Counted from the first letter of the stretch, positions 24,669 through 34,945 are shown. The stretch is 64,000 nt of DNA from Agarivorans sp. Toyoura001 (GCF_005405585.1 NZ_BJEQ01000002.1:372001-436000), one strand, 5' to 3'. Made by a program: numbers and translations. The notes: generated from the letters alone by a model not told the origin.

Positions 24669-27656
24669 TTACACTTTGCGGCGTCTCATAAAGAACACAC
24701 CCACTAAACCAAGTAGAGATAACCAGCCTGCGCTACCGCCACCGCCTGTTACGCCACCCGTTGGTGGTGTTGGCGGGTCAATAGGTGGATCAACTGGCTC
24801 ACCTGGCTCTGGCGCTTCTGGACCAGAGTGGCTTACGCCAATGTTAGTACCGGTATATAGCGCACCTGCACGAGACGCAGCCTCGGTAGCATTACCTAGG
24901 CTTGAACAGTCAGCACCGTATATGCCACAGTTAAACTCACGCGCAGCATCAGTCATCAATGTATATGGCGTGTCAGTATTGCTAACAAAACCCACGTTGT
25001 AGTTTTCGCCATCCCATGCACGACCCGTTAATGGTGAGTCGATGTATTGGAACCAATGCGCTCCCACAAAGTTTTTATGGGCATTTACTGACTCGTAAAA
25101 GCTAACCATTTTGTCGGCGCGATCTTGTTGTGATGTGGCATTTACTACGCCCTCCGCAAAAGAACCGCTATCTAACGCTCCGAAGTGGAACTCACCAATA
25201 ATTACCGGCTTATCAATGGCTTCGATTTGACTTAAGGCATCGGCATCCCAATCGGCCGCAACAATACTGTCTTTGTAGATGTTGTAACTCATTACATCAA
25301 CAACAGCAGAAGCCGCGCTTACTACATCAGGAGTACGTCCCCAATCTGCAAAACGCGAACCTAAGTACAAGTGGTTTGGTAACTCAGCTTTCAATGCCGT
25401 GTTTACGGTATTGAAGTATTTGAAAGCAAACTGCCATGACAAGTACTGTAGGTCTGCAGCCATTGCAGCGCTATAAACTAGCTCTTGCGCTGGGCGCATT
25501 GCATCCCAAGAAGCATAATCTGTACCCCAAGCCGCGTTTAAGTCTGCAATGCCATCTGGGTAGCGATCGTTTGATAAGAAGTAAATGAAGCTGTTTTTAG
25601 CTGGGCTAGTTGTAGCATCAGTACCGTCAGTATTAAATACTGCTAATGTCTGCTCATAACGAGAGCTTTCTTCTGCTGTAACGTTGCCCCAGCTCATTTC
25701 ATTATCAACAAAGATACCGATTAAGTACTCTTCATTACCTGCTACTTGCGCTTTAATCTCACCAACCATTGTGGCGACGTTGGTTTCAAAGTTAGCATCC
25801 CACGGATCAGGAAGTGGTCCCCAGTAGCCGCTGCCAATTTGTTTAACTGGAAGACGATCGGCACCAGAGGTTGACCAACCATTTGCCACGTAAGGAACAC
25901 TACCGTTTGCATACAACGCAGGATCGGTCCAGTTACCTAAGGTGTTAAAACCCCAGTCTTTCATACGCTTAACAGTAATGTCTCGCCATACATCTTCGCT
26001 AGCGTGGCGGGTAATCAAGTTGTTAGCGTAAAAACTTACAGCTTGGCCTTGAGAAACAGGTCCACTATGCACAGGGCCATAGTTTTCATTTACATAATCA
26101 CTTGGAATTTCTGTAAACATCGACTGGCGAAGTGCAGACTCAGATTCGGCATCACTCGACACGCCAGTCATGGTGTAAGTATCTTGCAAACGAATGTTAT
26201 CAACACCGGTTGAGAAGAACGCATTACCAGCAGGGTCTACCAATTGCCAGTTACCATCAGCATCTTTACAAGCGTTAAACGAGGCAGGCGTAGCTAGTAC
26301 ACAGTCTGTAGCTGGCGACGAATCTGGGTTACCGCCGTAAGTATTGCGATTGGTCAACTCGCCCAAAGCCGCCATTTCTGGATCACTTAACTTAGCTAAC
26401 TCTTCTTTGCTGGCAACTTTACCTGCGTAAGTGACTAGGTTGTTCTGACCCATAGCGTCAGCCATCTCTGCGTAAGCAGATTCGTGATTAAGATCTTTAA
26501 TAACACGCATGTTATCAAACACGATCGTTTGGCTTGTCTCGCCACTGGCTAATTCCCCGATGAAGTAACGAATAGCAGTAATCTGTGACTTATCTAATGC
26601 AACAAACTCACCCCAACCGTTTTGAGCACTCATTGGGTCTGCGGGAATATCGCGTAAACCTAAGGTTGAAACACGCTCATCTTGGGTAAGTAGCGATAGG
26701 TTGTCGTTTAAGCTGGTGTAAATGGTTTTCGATTCGCCAGCTTTAACTAATACGCCGCGAGTAGCCGTTTCGCCCTGGCTATTTACATCTTCAATACGTG
26801 AATACAACCAAATATTACTATCACTGGTATTTGAAACGTCAATGGCTACAGCGGTGTGTTCACCAAGTTCAGCCCAATTCCAAGTTCCCGCAAATACTAA
26901 ACCGTTCCAACCAGCCGTAAACTCTGCAGCCATTGCTGCGGCGCCTTTAGTTACAATCTCAGTAGTGGTTGAAACGTTTACACCACCATCAGGCCTTAAG
27001 TAATCAGGGATAGTTTCAAAGTCTTCAATTTGCGCTAAAGTGGCAACAGGTGCGGTTTGAGTATTAACAGCACCATCACTAGGTGGCGGTGTTACTGCTT
27101 CGCCATCAACCATGATGTTATCAAAATACAGCACTTTAGTTTCTTCGGTGCTAAGCATGAACTGCACGCCGATAACTTTATCTTTACTAAAGTTTTCACC
27201 GTGTGTTTGGAACTCGTTCCCACCATTCAAATTGAAGCTAAAAGTCTGCGTGGTATTAGCTGGAACGGTAAAGTAGTCTAATGAGGTTTGAGACTCATCA
27301 ACCCAATCAGGAAGAATATCACTATCAATTAGCTTAATGGCAAAAGTAACATCGGTGTCGTTAGGGTTAACGACATCTACTGACATAAGATCTTCAGCAC
27401 CCCAGTTCCAACTTCCCCAGTTCCAAACAACCATTGGTTTGAAAGGCGCATCAAAAGACGCTTTAATCGACTGATTACCATCAGTAGCTTGTTCTGTTGA
27501 AACTTCAGAAGTGGCATCTCCAGACACCTCCAAAAATTCACCATTGTTCTCTGAGCTGCTGTAGTCAGCTTCTTCAAACGAAGTCACTAAACTTGCAGCA
27601 CTTAGCGGTAACGCTAAGCTTGCAGCTATTGCTGCGGTTAATAATTTAATCTTCAT
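24669..27656 (-). CDS. GH50 beta-agarase with GlyGly-CTERM tail
   Basis: Counted from ATG 27656 (AGGA upstream) the protein has 995 residues. It has a Sec signal (MKIKLLTAAIAASLALPLSA), two N-terminal carbohydrate-binding-like beta domains (about 20-410) and a GH50 TIM barrel. The acid/base candidate is E653 in FVDNEMSWGN and the nucleophile candidate is E822 in IIGEFHFG. The tail has a Pro-rich spacer and then GGGGSAGWLSLLGLVGVFF plus RRRK, a GlyGly-CTERM signal. In known cases that signal is processed by rhombosortase and the protein leaves through type II secretion. GH50 enzymes cleave agarose or neoagaro-oligosaccharides, mostly to neoagarobiose or neoagarotetraose. It is last in the MFS-porin-GH50-GH50 operon. 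Confidence 0.92.
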   Translation of the reverse strand: MKIKLLTAAIAASLALPLSAASLVTSFEEADYSSSENNGEFLEVSGDATSEVSTEQATDGNQSIKASFDAPFKPMVVWNWGSWNWGAEDLMSVDVVNPNDTDVTFAIKLIDSDILPDWVDESQTSLDYFTVPANTTQTFSFNLNGGNEFQTHGENFSKDKVIGVQFMLSTEETKVLYFDNIMVDGEAVTPPPSDGAVNTQTAPVATLAQIEDFETIPDYLRPDGGVNVSTTTEIVTKGAAAMAAEFTAGWNGLVFAGTWNWAELGEHTAVAIDVSNTSDSNIWLYSRIEDVNSQGETATRGVLVKAGESKTIYTSLNDNLSLLTQDERVSTLGLRDIPADPMSAQNGWGEFVALDKSQITAIRYFIGELASGETSQTIVFDNMRVIKDLNHESAYAEMADAMGQNNLVTYAGKVASKEELAKLSDPEMAALGELTNRNTYGGNPDSSPATDCVLATPASFNACKDADGNWQLVDPAGNAFFSTGVDNIRLQDTYTMTGVSSDAESESALRQSMFTEIPSDYVNENYGPVHSGPVSQGQAVSFYANNLITRHASEDVWRDITVKRMKDWGFNTLGNWTDPALYANGSVPYVANGWSTSGADRLPVKQIGSGYWGPLPDPWDANFETNVATMVGEIKAQVAGNEEYLIGIFVDNEMSWGNVTAEESSRYEQTLAVFNTDGTDATTSPAKNSFIYFLSNDRYPDGIADLNAAWGTDYASWDAMRPAQELVYSAAMAADLQYLSWQFAFKYFNTVNTALKAELPNHLYLGSRFADWGRTPDVVSAASAVVDVMSYNIYKDSIVAADWDADALSQIEAIDKPVIIGEFHFGALDSGSFAEGVVNATSQQDRADKMVSFYESVNAHKNFVGAHWFQYIDSPLTGRAWDGENYNVGFVSNTDTPYTLMTDAAREFNCGIYGADCSSLGNATEAASRAGALYTGTNIGVSHSGPEAPEPGEPVDPPIDPPTPPTGGVTGGGGSAGWLSLLGLVGVFFMRRRKV

Positions 27657-27688
27657 ATTTCCTGCCCAATCCTTGTACCTAGCAGTGG

Positions 27689-27714
27689 GCACTCCTTAAC
27701 GAGCTAAGGAGTGC
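27689..27714 (-). other. Intercistronic hairpin between two GH50 genes
   Basis: A perfect 10-bp stem GCACTCCTTA/TAAGGAGTGC with a 6-nt loop and no T run lies in the 74-bp gap. It is more likely an RNA-processing or stabilising element than a terminator. Confidence 0.55.
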
Positions 27715-27730
27715 TAAATCGTAATTGCGA

Positions 27731-30586
27731 TTATTTTTTGTAACGAAGTTTATAAACGTCTTGGTTGAAAGTTTTAGCGGCATCAACCAATGGGACGTAT
27801 GGGGTATCGGTCACTGATACAAAACCAACGTTGTAGTTTTCACCATCCCAAGCTCGACCCGTAGTTGGAGAGTCGATGTATTGGAACCAGTGAGCACCTA
27901 CAAAGTAAGGGTTGTCAGCAATACTCTTCATGTAGTTGGTGTACTTAACAGCGCGATCTTTCTGACTAGCTGCCGATACGATTCCGCCATGGAATAAGCC
28001 CGAATCAGTAGAACCGAAGTGGAACTCACCAATAATGCTTGGCTTGTCTAGCTCGGCCAACTTGCTCCAATCACCTTTAGAAGTAAGGTCTTCGGCGTAC
28101 AAGTTGTAACTCATCACATCTACATATGGCGCAGCGCCTTTAGCGATTTCAGGTGTTACTCCCCAATCGGCAAAACGTGCTCCTAGATAAAGGTGATTAG
28201 GCAATACTTTCTTAAGCTCGGCGCGAACTGTTGAGAAGTATTTAGCAGAAAGCATTTCCAGCATTTCGGCATAATCTTTCTTCATGTTTTTGCTTAAGCG
28301 TGAGCGGTGGTCGAATGATTTCTCAAAATCGGCCCACGACGCCACTTTCACGCCCCAGCTTGAATTAAGATCTTCTACTGCCCAGTACTTGGTTTTTAGA
28401 TGCTCTGTAAACGCAGCTTTAGCAGGGCTTTTCTTAATGTCGTAACTTAAAGCATTTACCACTAAGCCATAGTGGTTAGCATCGTTTTTGGTATTACCCC
28501 AGCTGATTTCGTTGTCGACAAATACGCCCATCATCCACGGGTCATTTTTGTCTACTTCAGTCATTAGCTTTTTGGTCATGGCTTTCACGCTAACCACAAA
28601 CTCTGGGTCAAATGGGTCGTGAATTGGGCCCCAGTAATCGTTACCGGTGCTAATACGAGCGTGGTCACCAAAGATCCAACCGTTTGCTGAGTACGCAACT
28701 TTTTTGTTGTCGTAGAACATTGGGTCAGCCCAGTTACCTAACGTGGTGAAGCCCCAATCAAGCATGCGGTCAATGGTAATTTCTTCCCACACTTTTTCGG
28801 CTTCGGCAAAGCTGCCACCATATTTACGCTGTAAGTTAGCGCCGTAGAAGCTAAACACTTCACCTTTTTTCAACGCACCAGAGTGCACCCAGTTGGCGTA
28901 GTCATAGTTATCTGCAAGGGTGTCACCGTCTTCTGGTAACCAAGTAAACATTGAACGTCTCACTTCAGACGCTACCTCTTTACCACTGCGCTTGTCTTTA
29001 TCTGCAAAGTCGTGACCGGTAATGGTTACCGTATCGTCCATGCGAATATTGTCTAAACCAGTAGCAAAGAACAGGTTACCTTGAGGGTCTACCAACGACC
29101 ATTTACCGTCTACTTTTTCAGTACGGAAGAAGCCCGTTGCTTTTAGTTTTGGACCATCGGCCCAACCACCATAAATGCTACGGCCTGGCATTTGGCTGCT
29201 TGATTTAAGTGACATCAACGACAACTTACCCATTACAGCAAGTTCTTCATCTTCTGTTACTTTCTTCGGCCAATCTGCACCCGTAAATTGACCGTATTGG
29301 TCAATCAAACCTTCATAGCGAGTGGTGTCTGCGTCAATGTTAGGAATTAAACGGACACTTTTAATGGTAAATTCAGCGTCTTTAGTCGGGTTTTGTAAAT
29401 ACAGCTGGAACGACACAATATTAGATAAGTTCAGGTTTTTCTCACCCCACCCGTAACTAATAGCCTGTGCGTTATAAGACTTTTTAGGTGGCTCAGCACG
29501 CATCCCTGATACGATTTGATCACCGGTTTGCCCCAATGGTAAATAGAAGGTCCCGTCGTCACCTGGGGCTAAAGTGACATAGCTAGACATACTGTCGACT
29601 ACGCCGTTTGCTGTGCCACCCCAGTTCTCGTTTTCGGCGTCATCAACACGCACAAACAACTGCAAAGGTTCATCAGTTTGGCTTTCTAAATCAAAGGCTA
29701 AACTAAAATCACCATGCTCACTCCAATCCCAAGGTTGGGGTGCTTTAAACGTAATGTTTGGGTAGGCATTCGATGCCGATAGCTTAACGGCTAACTCGCC
29801 GCCCATGTCAGTTTTAAGCTCTGTTACGGTTGCTGCAGCACTGCGGTCGAAGGCTACAAAAGTAGGTTGTCCTTCATCAAAACTGGTGATTGAAGCGACC
29901 GTTGGAATAGGTCCCGTCACCATTACAGCTTGCCCAGAGGCTTCAATAAAGTCCCCTGTAGCATCCACTAAATCAAAGTTATCAATAATTACACTTTGTG
30001 CATCCATAGGGCCCTGCACAAAAATTTGGAACTCAACAATGTTGCGTAAGTTAAGCTTCTCACCGCCCCAATAACCATCTAACTTACGCTTGGTACCGTT
30101 AAATAACATTTCTACCGGAACCGTTTCACCAGCAGGTACATTTACCGCATAGTTTAATTGATTGTCACCCGAGCCCATTACGCCCACGTTGTCAGCCAAT
30201 TTTAGAATAATATTGGCTGGGCTATCTGTTGGGTTAGTTAAGTCTAAGCTTAAGCTGCCTTTGGCATTCCAATTCCAAAAACCTGCATCAGGATGCACTT
30301 TAACATTCGGCCAATACTTAAATTTGTTGGCCTCAGAAACTGAATCAAAGTCGACTTTAAGTGCGCTTTCACCATGGGTAACACCTTCGTCGGTGACCAC
30401 TTGGGTTTTAGCATGGTCTTTCTTTATTTTTTTGAAAAAAGAGGCTGATTCAAAATCAGGCACTGTACCGCCGACATCTTCAACGCCACCTTCGGCGTCG
30501 ACAGAACTTGGGGTTGAACCACATCCGTACACACCCAGCATAGCGAGCGATAACAGAGCAGCAATTTTATTTTTTGTAAATTTCAT
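27731..30586 (-). CDS. GH50 beta-agarase, predicted lipoprotein
   Basis: Counted from ATG 30586 the protein has 951 residues. The lipoprotein signal MKFTKNKIAALLSLAMLGVY-GC gives C22; the tyrosine at -2 is unusual but tolerable. Two N-terminal carbohydrate-binding-like domains (about 40-420) precede the GH50 barrel, with E693 in FVDNEISWGN as acid/base and E854 in IIGEFHFG as nucleophile. It is very similar to the secreted GH50 at 36096-39029. Lipid anchoring would keep it at the inner face or surface of the outer membrane, next to the LamB-type porin encoded upstream. An in-frame ATG at 30598 has no Shine-Dalgarno sequence. Confidence 0.9.
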   Translation of the reverse strand: MKFTKNKIAALLSLAMLGVYGCGSTPSSVDAEGGVEDVGGTVPDFESASFFKKIKKDHAKTQVVTDEGVTHGESALKVDFDSVSEANKFKYWPNVKVHPDAGFWNWNAKGSLSLDLTNPTDSPANIILKLADNVGVMGSGDNQLNYAVNVPAGETVPVEMLFNGTKRKLDGYWGGEKLNLRNIVEFQIFVQGPMDAQSVIIDNFDLVDATGDFIEASGQAVMVTGPIPTVASITSFDEGQPTFVAFDRSAAATVTELKTDMGGELAVKLSASNAYPNITFKAPQPWDWSEHGDFSLAFDLESQTDEPLQLFVRVDDAENENWGGTANGVVDSMSSYVTLAPGDDGTFYLPLGQTGDQIVSGMRAEPPKKSYNAQAISYGWGEKNLNLSNIVSFQLYLQNPTKDAEFTIKSVRLIPNIDADTTRYEGLIDQYGQFTGADWPKKVTEDEELAVMGKLSLMSLKSSSQMPGRSIYGGWADGPKLKATGFFRTEKVDGKWSLVDPQGNLFFATGLDNIRMDDTVTITGHDFADKDKRSGKEVASEVRRSMFTWLPEDGDTLADNYDYANWVHSGALKKGEVFSFYGANLQRKYGGSFAEAEKVWEEITIDRMLDWGFTTLGNWADPMFYDNKKVAYSANGWIFGDHARISTGNDYWGPIHDPFDPEFVVSVKAMTKKLMTEVDKNDPWMMGVFVDNEISWGNTKNDANHYGLVVNALSYDIKKSPAKAAFTEHLKTKYWAVEDLNSSWGVKVASWADFEKSFDHRSRLSKNMKKDYAEMLEMLSAKYFSTVRAELKKVLPNHLYLGARFADWGVTPEIAKGAAPYVDVMSYNLYAEDLTSKGDWSKLAELDKPSIIGEFHFGSTDSGLFHGGIVSAASQKDRAVKYTNYMKSIADNPYFVGAHWFQYIDSPTTGRAWDGENYNVGFVSVTDTPYVPLVDAAKTFNQDVYKLRYKK

Positions 30587-30610
30587 AAGTTCTACCATTA
30601 CGAGTGAGAG

Positions 30611-30634
30611 GCTCGCAGGCCTATACCTGCGAGC
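30611..30634 (-). other. Intercistronic hairpin between porin and GH50
   Basis: A perfect 9-bp stem GCTCGCAGG/CCTGCGAGC with a 6-nt loop lies between the porin stop and the agarase start. There is no T run, so attenuation or mRNA stabilisation is more likely than termination. Confidence 0.55.
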
Positions 30635-30666
30635 TCTAGTGCTAAGTGGGTATTACTGTGGTTGGC

Positions 30667-32079
30667 TTACCACCAAGTTTCGAATTGAGCACCCACTGTG
30701 GTCGCTGAGTTTTTACCTTTCTCAGTAACATATGGGTTATGACGCCATTCCCAACTTGGGTTATCTACACCTTCACCGTGGCGGTTGTTATAAACCGTGG
30801 TGTCAGTATCAGATTGACCGTAGGTCACAAAGAAGCGCAATACAGGACGGTCCCAGAAAGTGCCACCAATATGCACGTTTTGCGATAAGGTCACTTTGTA
30901 CGAGGAGTTAGTACCACTCTCACCGTAGCCTTCGCGAGCATCAAGTTTGATTTGGTCGTAGCTTAACTCTAGGTCTGTTGAAAAACGGTCATCCCAAATG
31001 TAGGTAGGACGAACAGTAATGTTGCCCCAATCAGACTTTGTGATAGAAACGAGATTGCGTTTTAAAGCTTCGTCATCAAATTTTTGACCTTCGTATACCA
31101 CGGCATACTGTACGCGGAACGAATCACCTAGCTCTTGCATACCTTGGAAGAAAGCACCAATCTGCGTAGATGGAGTGTCTAGCCAGTCTTGGGTCATCGA
31201 CTTACCAATATCACTGCTGTAACGCACAACAAATTCGTTGTAGTCAGCCCATTGGCCTTGTTTGATGCTAAAGCCCGTTTGGTAGCTATTTGGCTTCATA
31301 TCTTTGGCAGTCATACTGCCACCTTCGCTCAGTGTCGTATCAGAACCCGCGTAGAAGCCGTAGTTAAAGAATACTGAAGCCGCAATATTGTCGGTCACTT
31401 TCATGTCATGCAAGCGGGTATTTACCGAGTGGTAACCACCACGGTAGCCCGAGCGACCGCTGGTATCACATTCGTAAGTTGGATCTGTGGTTGAACAGAA
31501 GTCTGATCCATACGTATCACCATTTTCTTGTTTAGTAATACCAAAGTTAAACTTGGCAAAACCAAAATCCCAATCGTCGATACCCGCGCCCACGCCATCG
31601 TTTTGTAGCATGTGATAATCAAGAATTTCTGCTTTATAACGTTGGTAGTAACGCTTACCTACCCAAATAACCGCACCAGGGCTTGATTTAAACACGCCTT
31701 GACCAGCTACCCACCATTCATCCAGATTGAATTTTTCCATATCTGTAGCAATGTTGGTTTTGATTACCCAGTTCATGTCGTTTAACACAAGACCATAATC
31801 AACGTGGAATTCAGCAAAGTTACCTTCGTTACCCAAACGACCCGTTTGAGCGTGAGGGTTACCTGCTGTTTCAATAATATTGAAACCGTTGTTGGCAAGA
31901 TCTGAACGCAGACCTAAAACTTTATCTGTAGAAGTACCTGTACCGCCGCGGCCGTAACCCCAAAAGCGCGCGCCTTCTACAACTTGCGCACCTAAATAGT
32001 CTAAAGCAGACTCTTCTTGTGCGTGGGCCATACTGCAAGATATAGCCAAAGCAGATAGTGCAAAAATACGTGTTTTCAT
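30667..32079 (-). CDS. LamB-type carbohydrate porin
   Basis: Counted from ATG 32079 (AGGT upstream) the protein has 470 residues. It has a signal peptide ending AHA before QEES, then the maltoporin-family opening (ARFWGYGRGGTGTST; RLGNEGNFAEFHVDYGLV). It ends in GAQFETWW, matching the aromatic terminus of E. coli LamB. The fold is an 18-stranded trimeric barrel in the outer membrane. It probably lets neoagaro-oligosaccharides into the periplasm, as it lies between an oligosaccharide permease and two agarase genes on one strand. The substrate is inferred from context. Confidence 0.9.
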   Translation of the reverse strand: MKTRIFALSALAISCSMAHAQEESALDYLGAQVVEGARFWGYGRGGTGTSTDKVLGLRSDLANNGFNIIETAGNPHAQTGRLGNEGNFAEFHVDYGLVLNDMNWVIKTNIATDMEKFNLDEWWVAGQGVFKSSPGAVIWVGKRYYQRYKAEILDYHMLQNDGVGAGIDDWDFGFAKFNFGITKQENGDTYGSDFCSTTDPTYECDTSGRSGYRGGYHSVNTRLHDMKVTDNIAASVFFNYGFYAGSDTTLSEGGSMTAKDMKPNSYQTGFSIKQGQWADYNEFVVRYSSDIGKSMTQDWLDTPSTQIGAFFQGMQELGDSFRVQYAVVYEGQKFDDEALKRNLVSITKSDWGNITVRPTYIWDDRFSTDLELSYDQIKLDAREGYGESGTNSSYKVTLSQNVHIGGTFWDRPVLRFFVTYGQSDTDTTVYNNRHGEGVDNPSWEWRHNPYVTEKGKNSATTVGAQFETWW

Positions 32080-32121
32080 ACGTTTACCTAACATCCTTAT
32101 CTAAAATATAATTTTGATTAC

Positions 32122-33390
32122 TTAAGCTGCTACTGTTTCTTGTTGATCTGTTGTAGTCAGCTTCTTGGTGGAACTTAGCGTGAACATTGCTAGCACTGTT
32201 GCCGCAGCAGCGAACACACCAAAATAGATATAACTGTGTGGGAATCCATGTTGGTCATACATCACGCCCATTACTGGCGCAGCAATCGCGGTCATTAAGT
32301 TGTTAACCACTTGGAAACCAAACATGTAAGTGAATGAATTTACTTTCTTGTCAAACTGCTCAGCCGTATAAGCAAACACCGACACAATGAGTAAGGGATT
32401 AACAATGCCGAACAGCAACTTGGCAACAATCGCCAAGTACAAGTTCTTCTCGCCAAGGCCAGCAAAGCCAATCATTAACAAGAATGAGGTAATACCCACA
32501 GCGGTAAGAATTAAGCTACCTTTCGCGCCAATTTTACGAATAATGAAAGGCACACCTGCACTGACAAAGAACAGGAATACAGCGGTTAAGCCGTCCATAT
32601 TTGAGCTAAAAGAGATGCCTTCTTCTTGGGTGGGGAAAAAGCTAATAAAGTAACGCGTGAACTGGCTCATCGATGTCCAGAACACCACCGAAATTGTGCC
32701 TGCGTAGGTCATGAAAGCCCACATTTTCGGGTTCTTCAATAAGCGAATCACGTCTTCTTTTTGAATTTTGTCTTGCGATATTACGTCGTTATCAACGTCT
32801 TCTAAGTGGCTAACTCTAAGTGTCCAAGCACAAATCAGCATCAACAAGGCGGCAACACTACAGGCGTAAAAAATAAAGTCTGGATTAATATTGTACAAGT
32901 AACCCGCCAATACTGCAGATACACCCCAAGCAGCAATACCAAAACCGTTCACCAAACCGAAATCGTTTTCATGACAGCGCGCAAATCGGTCGCTGTAAGA
33001 AGCAATCACACCGCTTCCTGCTTGGAACAACATGCCTAAGTAAAGCGAGCCGGCAACAATGCCCAATACAAAGGTTGAATCATTACCCAATAACGGGCCG
33101 TAAACGTAGATATAAAACGGGCCAATCAATAAACTGAGGAAAGAGATAAAATAAATGAGATGTTTTTTAAGGCCTAACTTATCAAGAATGTAACCAAAAG
33201 CCGGTTTAAACAATACTGCTATGCCCGTTTGCAAACCAAACAACACGCCAATTTGAGAACCGTCAATGCCCACTTTGTCATTCAACCAAACTGCGAATAA
33301 AGAGCCAGAGCTTAATGACCAGAAGAAATTGTAAAAAAAGTACATAAGGCAAACTTTGCCCATGGCGACTCGGTTAGAATCGGTTTTCAT
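32122..33390 (-). CDS. Oligosaccharide:H+ symporter (LacY-like MFS)
   Basis: Counted from ATG 33390 (GGAG upstream) the protein has 422 residues with 12 predicted membrane segments. The N-terminus (MYFFYNFFWSLSSGSLFAVWL, LFGLQTGIAVLFKPAFGYILDKLG) and GMLFQAGSGVIASYSDRFAR resemble the LacY/RafB/CscB (OHS) family. The open frame continues upstream to 33489 but lacks a ribosome site there. It heads the permease-porin-GH50-GH50 operon, and an agar-regulon operator lies about 50 bp before its start. It likely imports neoagarobiose or neoagarotetraose across the inner membrane. Confidence 0.88.
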   Translation of the reverse strand: MKTDSNRVAMGKVCLMYFFYNFFWSLSSGSLFAVWLNDKVGIDGSQIGVLFGLQTGIAVLFKPAFGYILDKLGLKKHLIYFISFLSLLIGPFYIYVYGPLLGNDSTFVLGIVAGSLYLGMLFQAGSGVIASYSDRFARCHENDFGLVNGFGIAAWGVSAVLAGYLYNINPDFIFYACSVAALLMLICAWTLRVSHLEDVDNDVISQDKIQKEDVIRLLKNPKMWAFMTYAGTISVVFWTSMSQFTRYFISFFPTQEEGISFSSNMDGLTAVFLFFVSAGVPFIIRKIGAKGSLILTAVGITSFLLMIGFAGLGEKNLYLAIVAKLLFGIVNPLLIVSVFAYTAEQFDKKVNSFTYMFGFQVVNNLMTAIAAPVMGVMYDQHGFPHSYIYFGVFAAAATVLAMFTLSSTKKLTTTDQQETVAA

Positions 33391-33435
33391 GTTTACTCCA
33401 TTAACTTTGCGATAGCTACTCAATGCTAAAACCAC

Positions 33436-33450
33436 ACTGGTAAACCAATA
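33436..33450. promoter_or_regulatory. Agar-regulon operator before the permease
   Basis: ACTGGTAAACCAATA carries TGGT-AA-ACCA plus AT flanks. It is about 46 bp upstream of the permease start codon, a place where a bound repressor would block transcription. Confidence 0.65.
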
Positions 33451-33766
33451 TCTAAATAACTGGAGTAATCGTACATAATGATCAACCAATTTAAAGTGAC
33501 ACCGCTAACATTTCGGTATAAATCAGTACTTTGGTTGGCAGAAAGTCATACCAAAACAACAATTGGTTAATAGGTTAATAGCAGGTAAAATGCATGAGCC
33601 CTTTGGTGGCGGGGCTCGCAGGCCAACAAACTTGTCATACAAAACCTTTGTGTTTTTCACAATGGCTATTATGAAAGGTTAAAAGTAAGTTCTTAAAATG
33701 TGCTTTTGGTCACTTTTCTTTCATATTGATCCAAGAGAAACAGCAAGTTAATGTACCATTAGTTAA

Positions 33767-33780
33767 AATTGGTTTACCTT
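33767..33780. promoter_or_regulatory. Agar-regulon operator before the GH117 gene
   Basis: AATTGGTTTACCTT fits TTGGTNNACCAA with two mismatches at the right end. A half site ACCAATAT follows at 33785, and a further half site ATTGGTTAA lies near 33561. The 342-bp divergent region between the permease and GH117 therefore has operators on both flanks. Confidence 0.6.
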
Positions 33781-33831
33781 TTATACCAATATAGATTAAA
33801 CACTTTAGATTAATGACGCATAGAGGTAGAT

Positions 33832-34914
33832 ATGTCAGGGATAAACAGCAAGCTAAGCTTGGCCAGTAAGCGCGCAATTGAACGCGGTTACGACAATAAA
33901 GGGCCAGAGTGGCTGATTGAGTTTGACGAGCAAACACTAAAGGGAGACTTTGCTTTTGAAGAAGGCGTTATTCGCCGCGACCCCACTGCAGTAATAGAAG
34001 TAGAGGGTGTTTATCATTGCTGGTACACCAAAGGTGAAGGCGAAACACTTGGTTTTACCGGCAACCCACAAGACAAAGTATTTCCTTGGGATTTAACTGA
34101 AGTGTGGCACGCTAGCTCTAAAGATGGCATCACCTGGAAAGAGCATGGTTGTGCTATTGCTCCCGGCGAAGCGGGTGCTTACGACGACCGCGCAGTGTTT
34201 ACACCTGAAGTATTAGCTCATCAAGGTAAGTACTATTTGGTCTATCAAACAGTACAAGCGCCCTATACCAACCGCCAATTCGAAGAAATTGCCATTGCTT
34301 GGGCAGACAGCCCATTTGGCCCGTGGAACAAATCCCCAGCCCCCATTGTTAGCCCTGCTAAAGATGGTAAATGGCGTACCGAAGAAGACAATCGCTTTTT
34401 AGTGGAATCTAAAGGTAGCTTCGATAGCCATAAAGTTCACGATCCCTGCTTAATGTTTTTTAAAGGCGAGTTTTACCTTTACTACAAAGGCGAGACCATG
34501 GGAGAAGAAATGAACATGGGCGGACGAGAGATTAAACACGGTGTCGCCATCGCTAAAGATATTCTTGGCCCTTATGTGAAATCAGACTACAACCCTATTT
34601 CTAATAGCGGACATGAAGTGGCGGTATGGCATAAAGATGGTGGCATCGCCTCTTTGATTACGACCGATGGACCAGAAAAGAACACCGTACAATGGGCTGC
34701 AGACGGCATTAACTTTGAGATAATGTCGCAAATAAAAGGCGCTCCCGAAGCCTTAGGTATTTTCCGCCCTAACCAAGCCAGCGATATTGATTCACCCGGC
34801 TTGGAGTGGGGATTGTGTCACCAATATGATGCCTCTTGGAACTGGAACTTTATCTGCCGTTACCGAGTGAAAAAACAAGTGCTCGACGCCTCAACCTACC
34901 AAAACTCTAACTAA
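33832..34914 (+). CDS. GH117 alpha-1,3-L-neoagarobiose hydrolase
   Basis: This enzyme splits neoagarobiose (and the non-reducing end of longer neoagaro-oligosaccharides) into 3,6-anhydro-L-galactose and D-galactose or a shorter chain. The 360-residue protein has the GH117 N-terminal helix ([20 protein letters not shown]) and five-bladed propeller motifs ([46 protein letters not shown]). There is no signal peptide, so it acts in the cytoplasm on imported disaccharide. GAGGT precedes the ATG. It is divergent from the permease and monocistronic, ending at a strong terminator. Confidence 0.95.
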   Translation: MSGINSKLSLASKRAIERGYDNKGPEWLIEFDEQTLKGDFAFEEGVIRRDPTAVIEVEGVYHCWYTKGEGETLGFTGNPQDKVFPWDLTEVWHASSKDGITWKEHGCAIAPGEAGAYDDRAVFTPEVLAHQGKYYLVYQTVQAPYTNRQFEEIAIAWADSPFGPWNKSPAPIVSPAKDGKWRTEEDNRFLVESKGSFDSHKVHDPCLMFFKGEFYLYYKGETMGEEMNMGGREIKHGVAIAKDILGPYVKSDYNPISNSGHEVAVWHKDGGIASLITTDGPEKNTVQWAADGINFEIMSQIKGAPEALGIFRPNQASDIDSPGLEWGLCHQYDASWNWNFICRYRVKKQVLDASTYQNSN

Positions 34915-34919
34915 CAAAA

Positions 34920-34945
34920 AACGGCCCACTTAATTGTGGGCCGTT
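34920..34945 (+). terminator. Terminator after the GH117 gene
   Basis: A perfect 10-bp stem AACGGCCCAC/GTGGGCCGTT with a 6-nt loop is followed by TGTTT, five bases past the stop codon. Confidence 0.85.
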
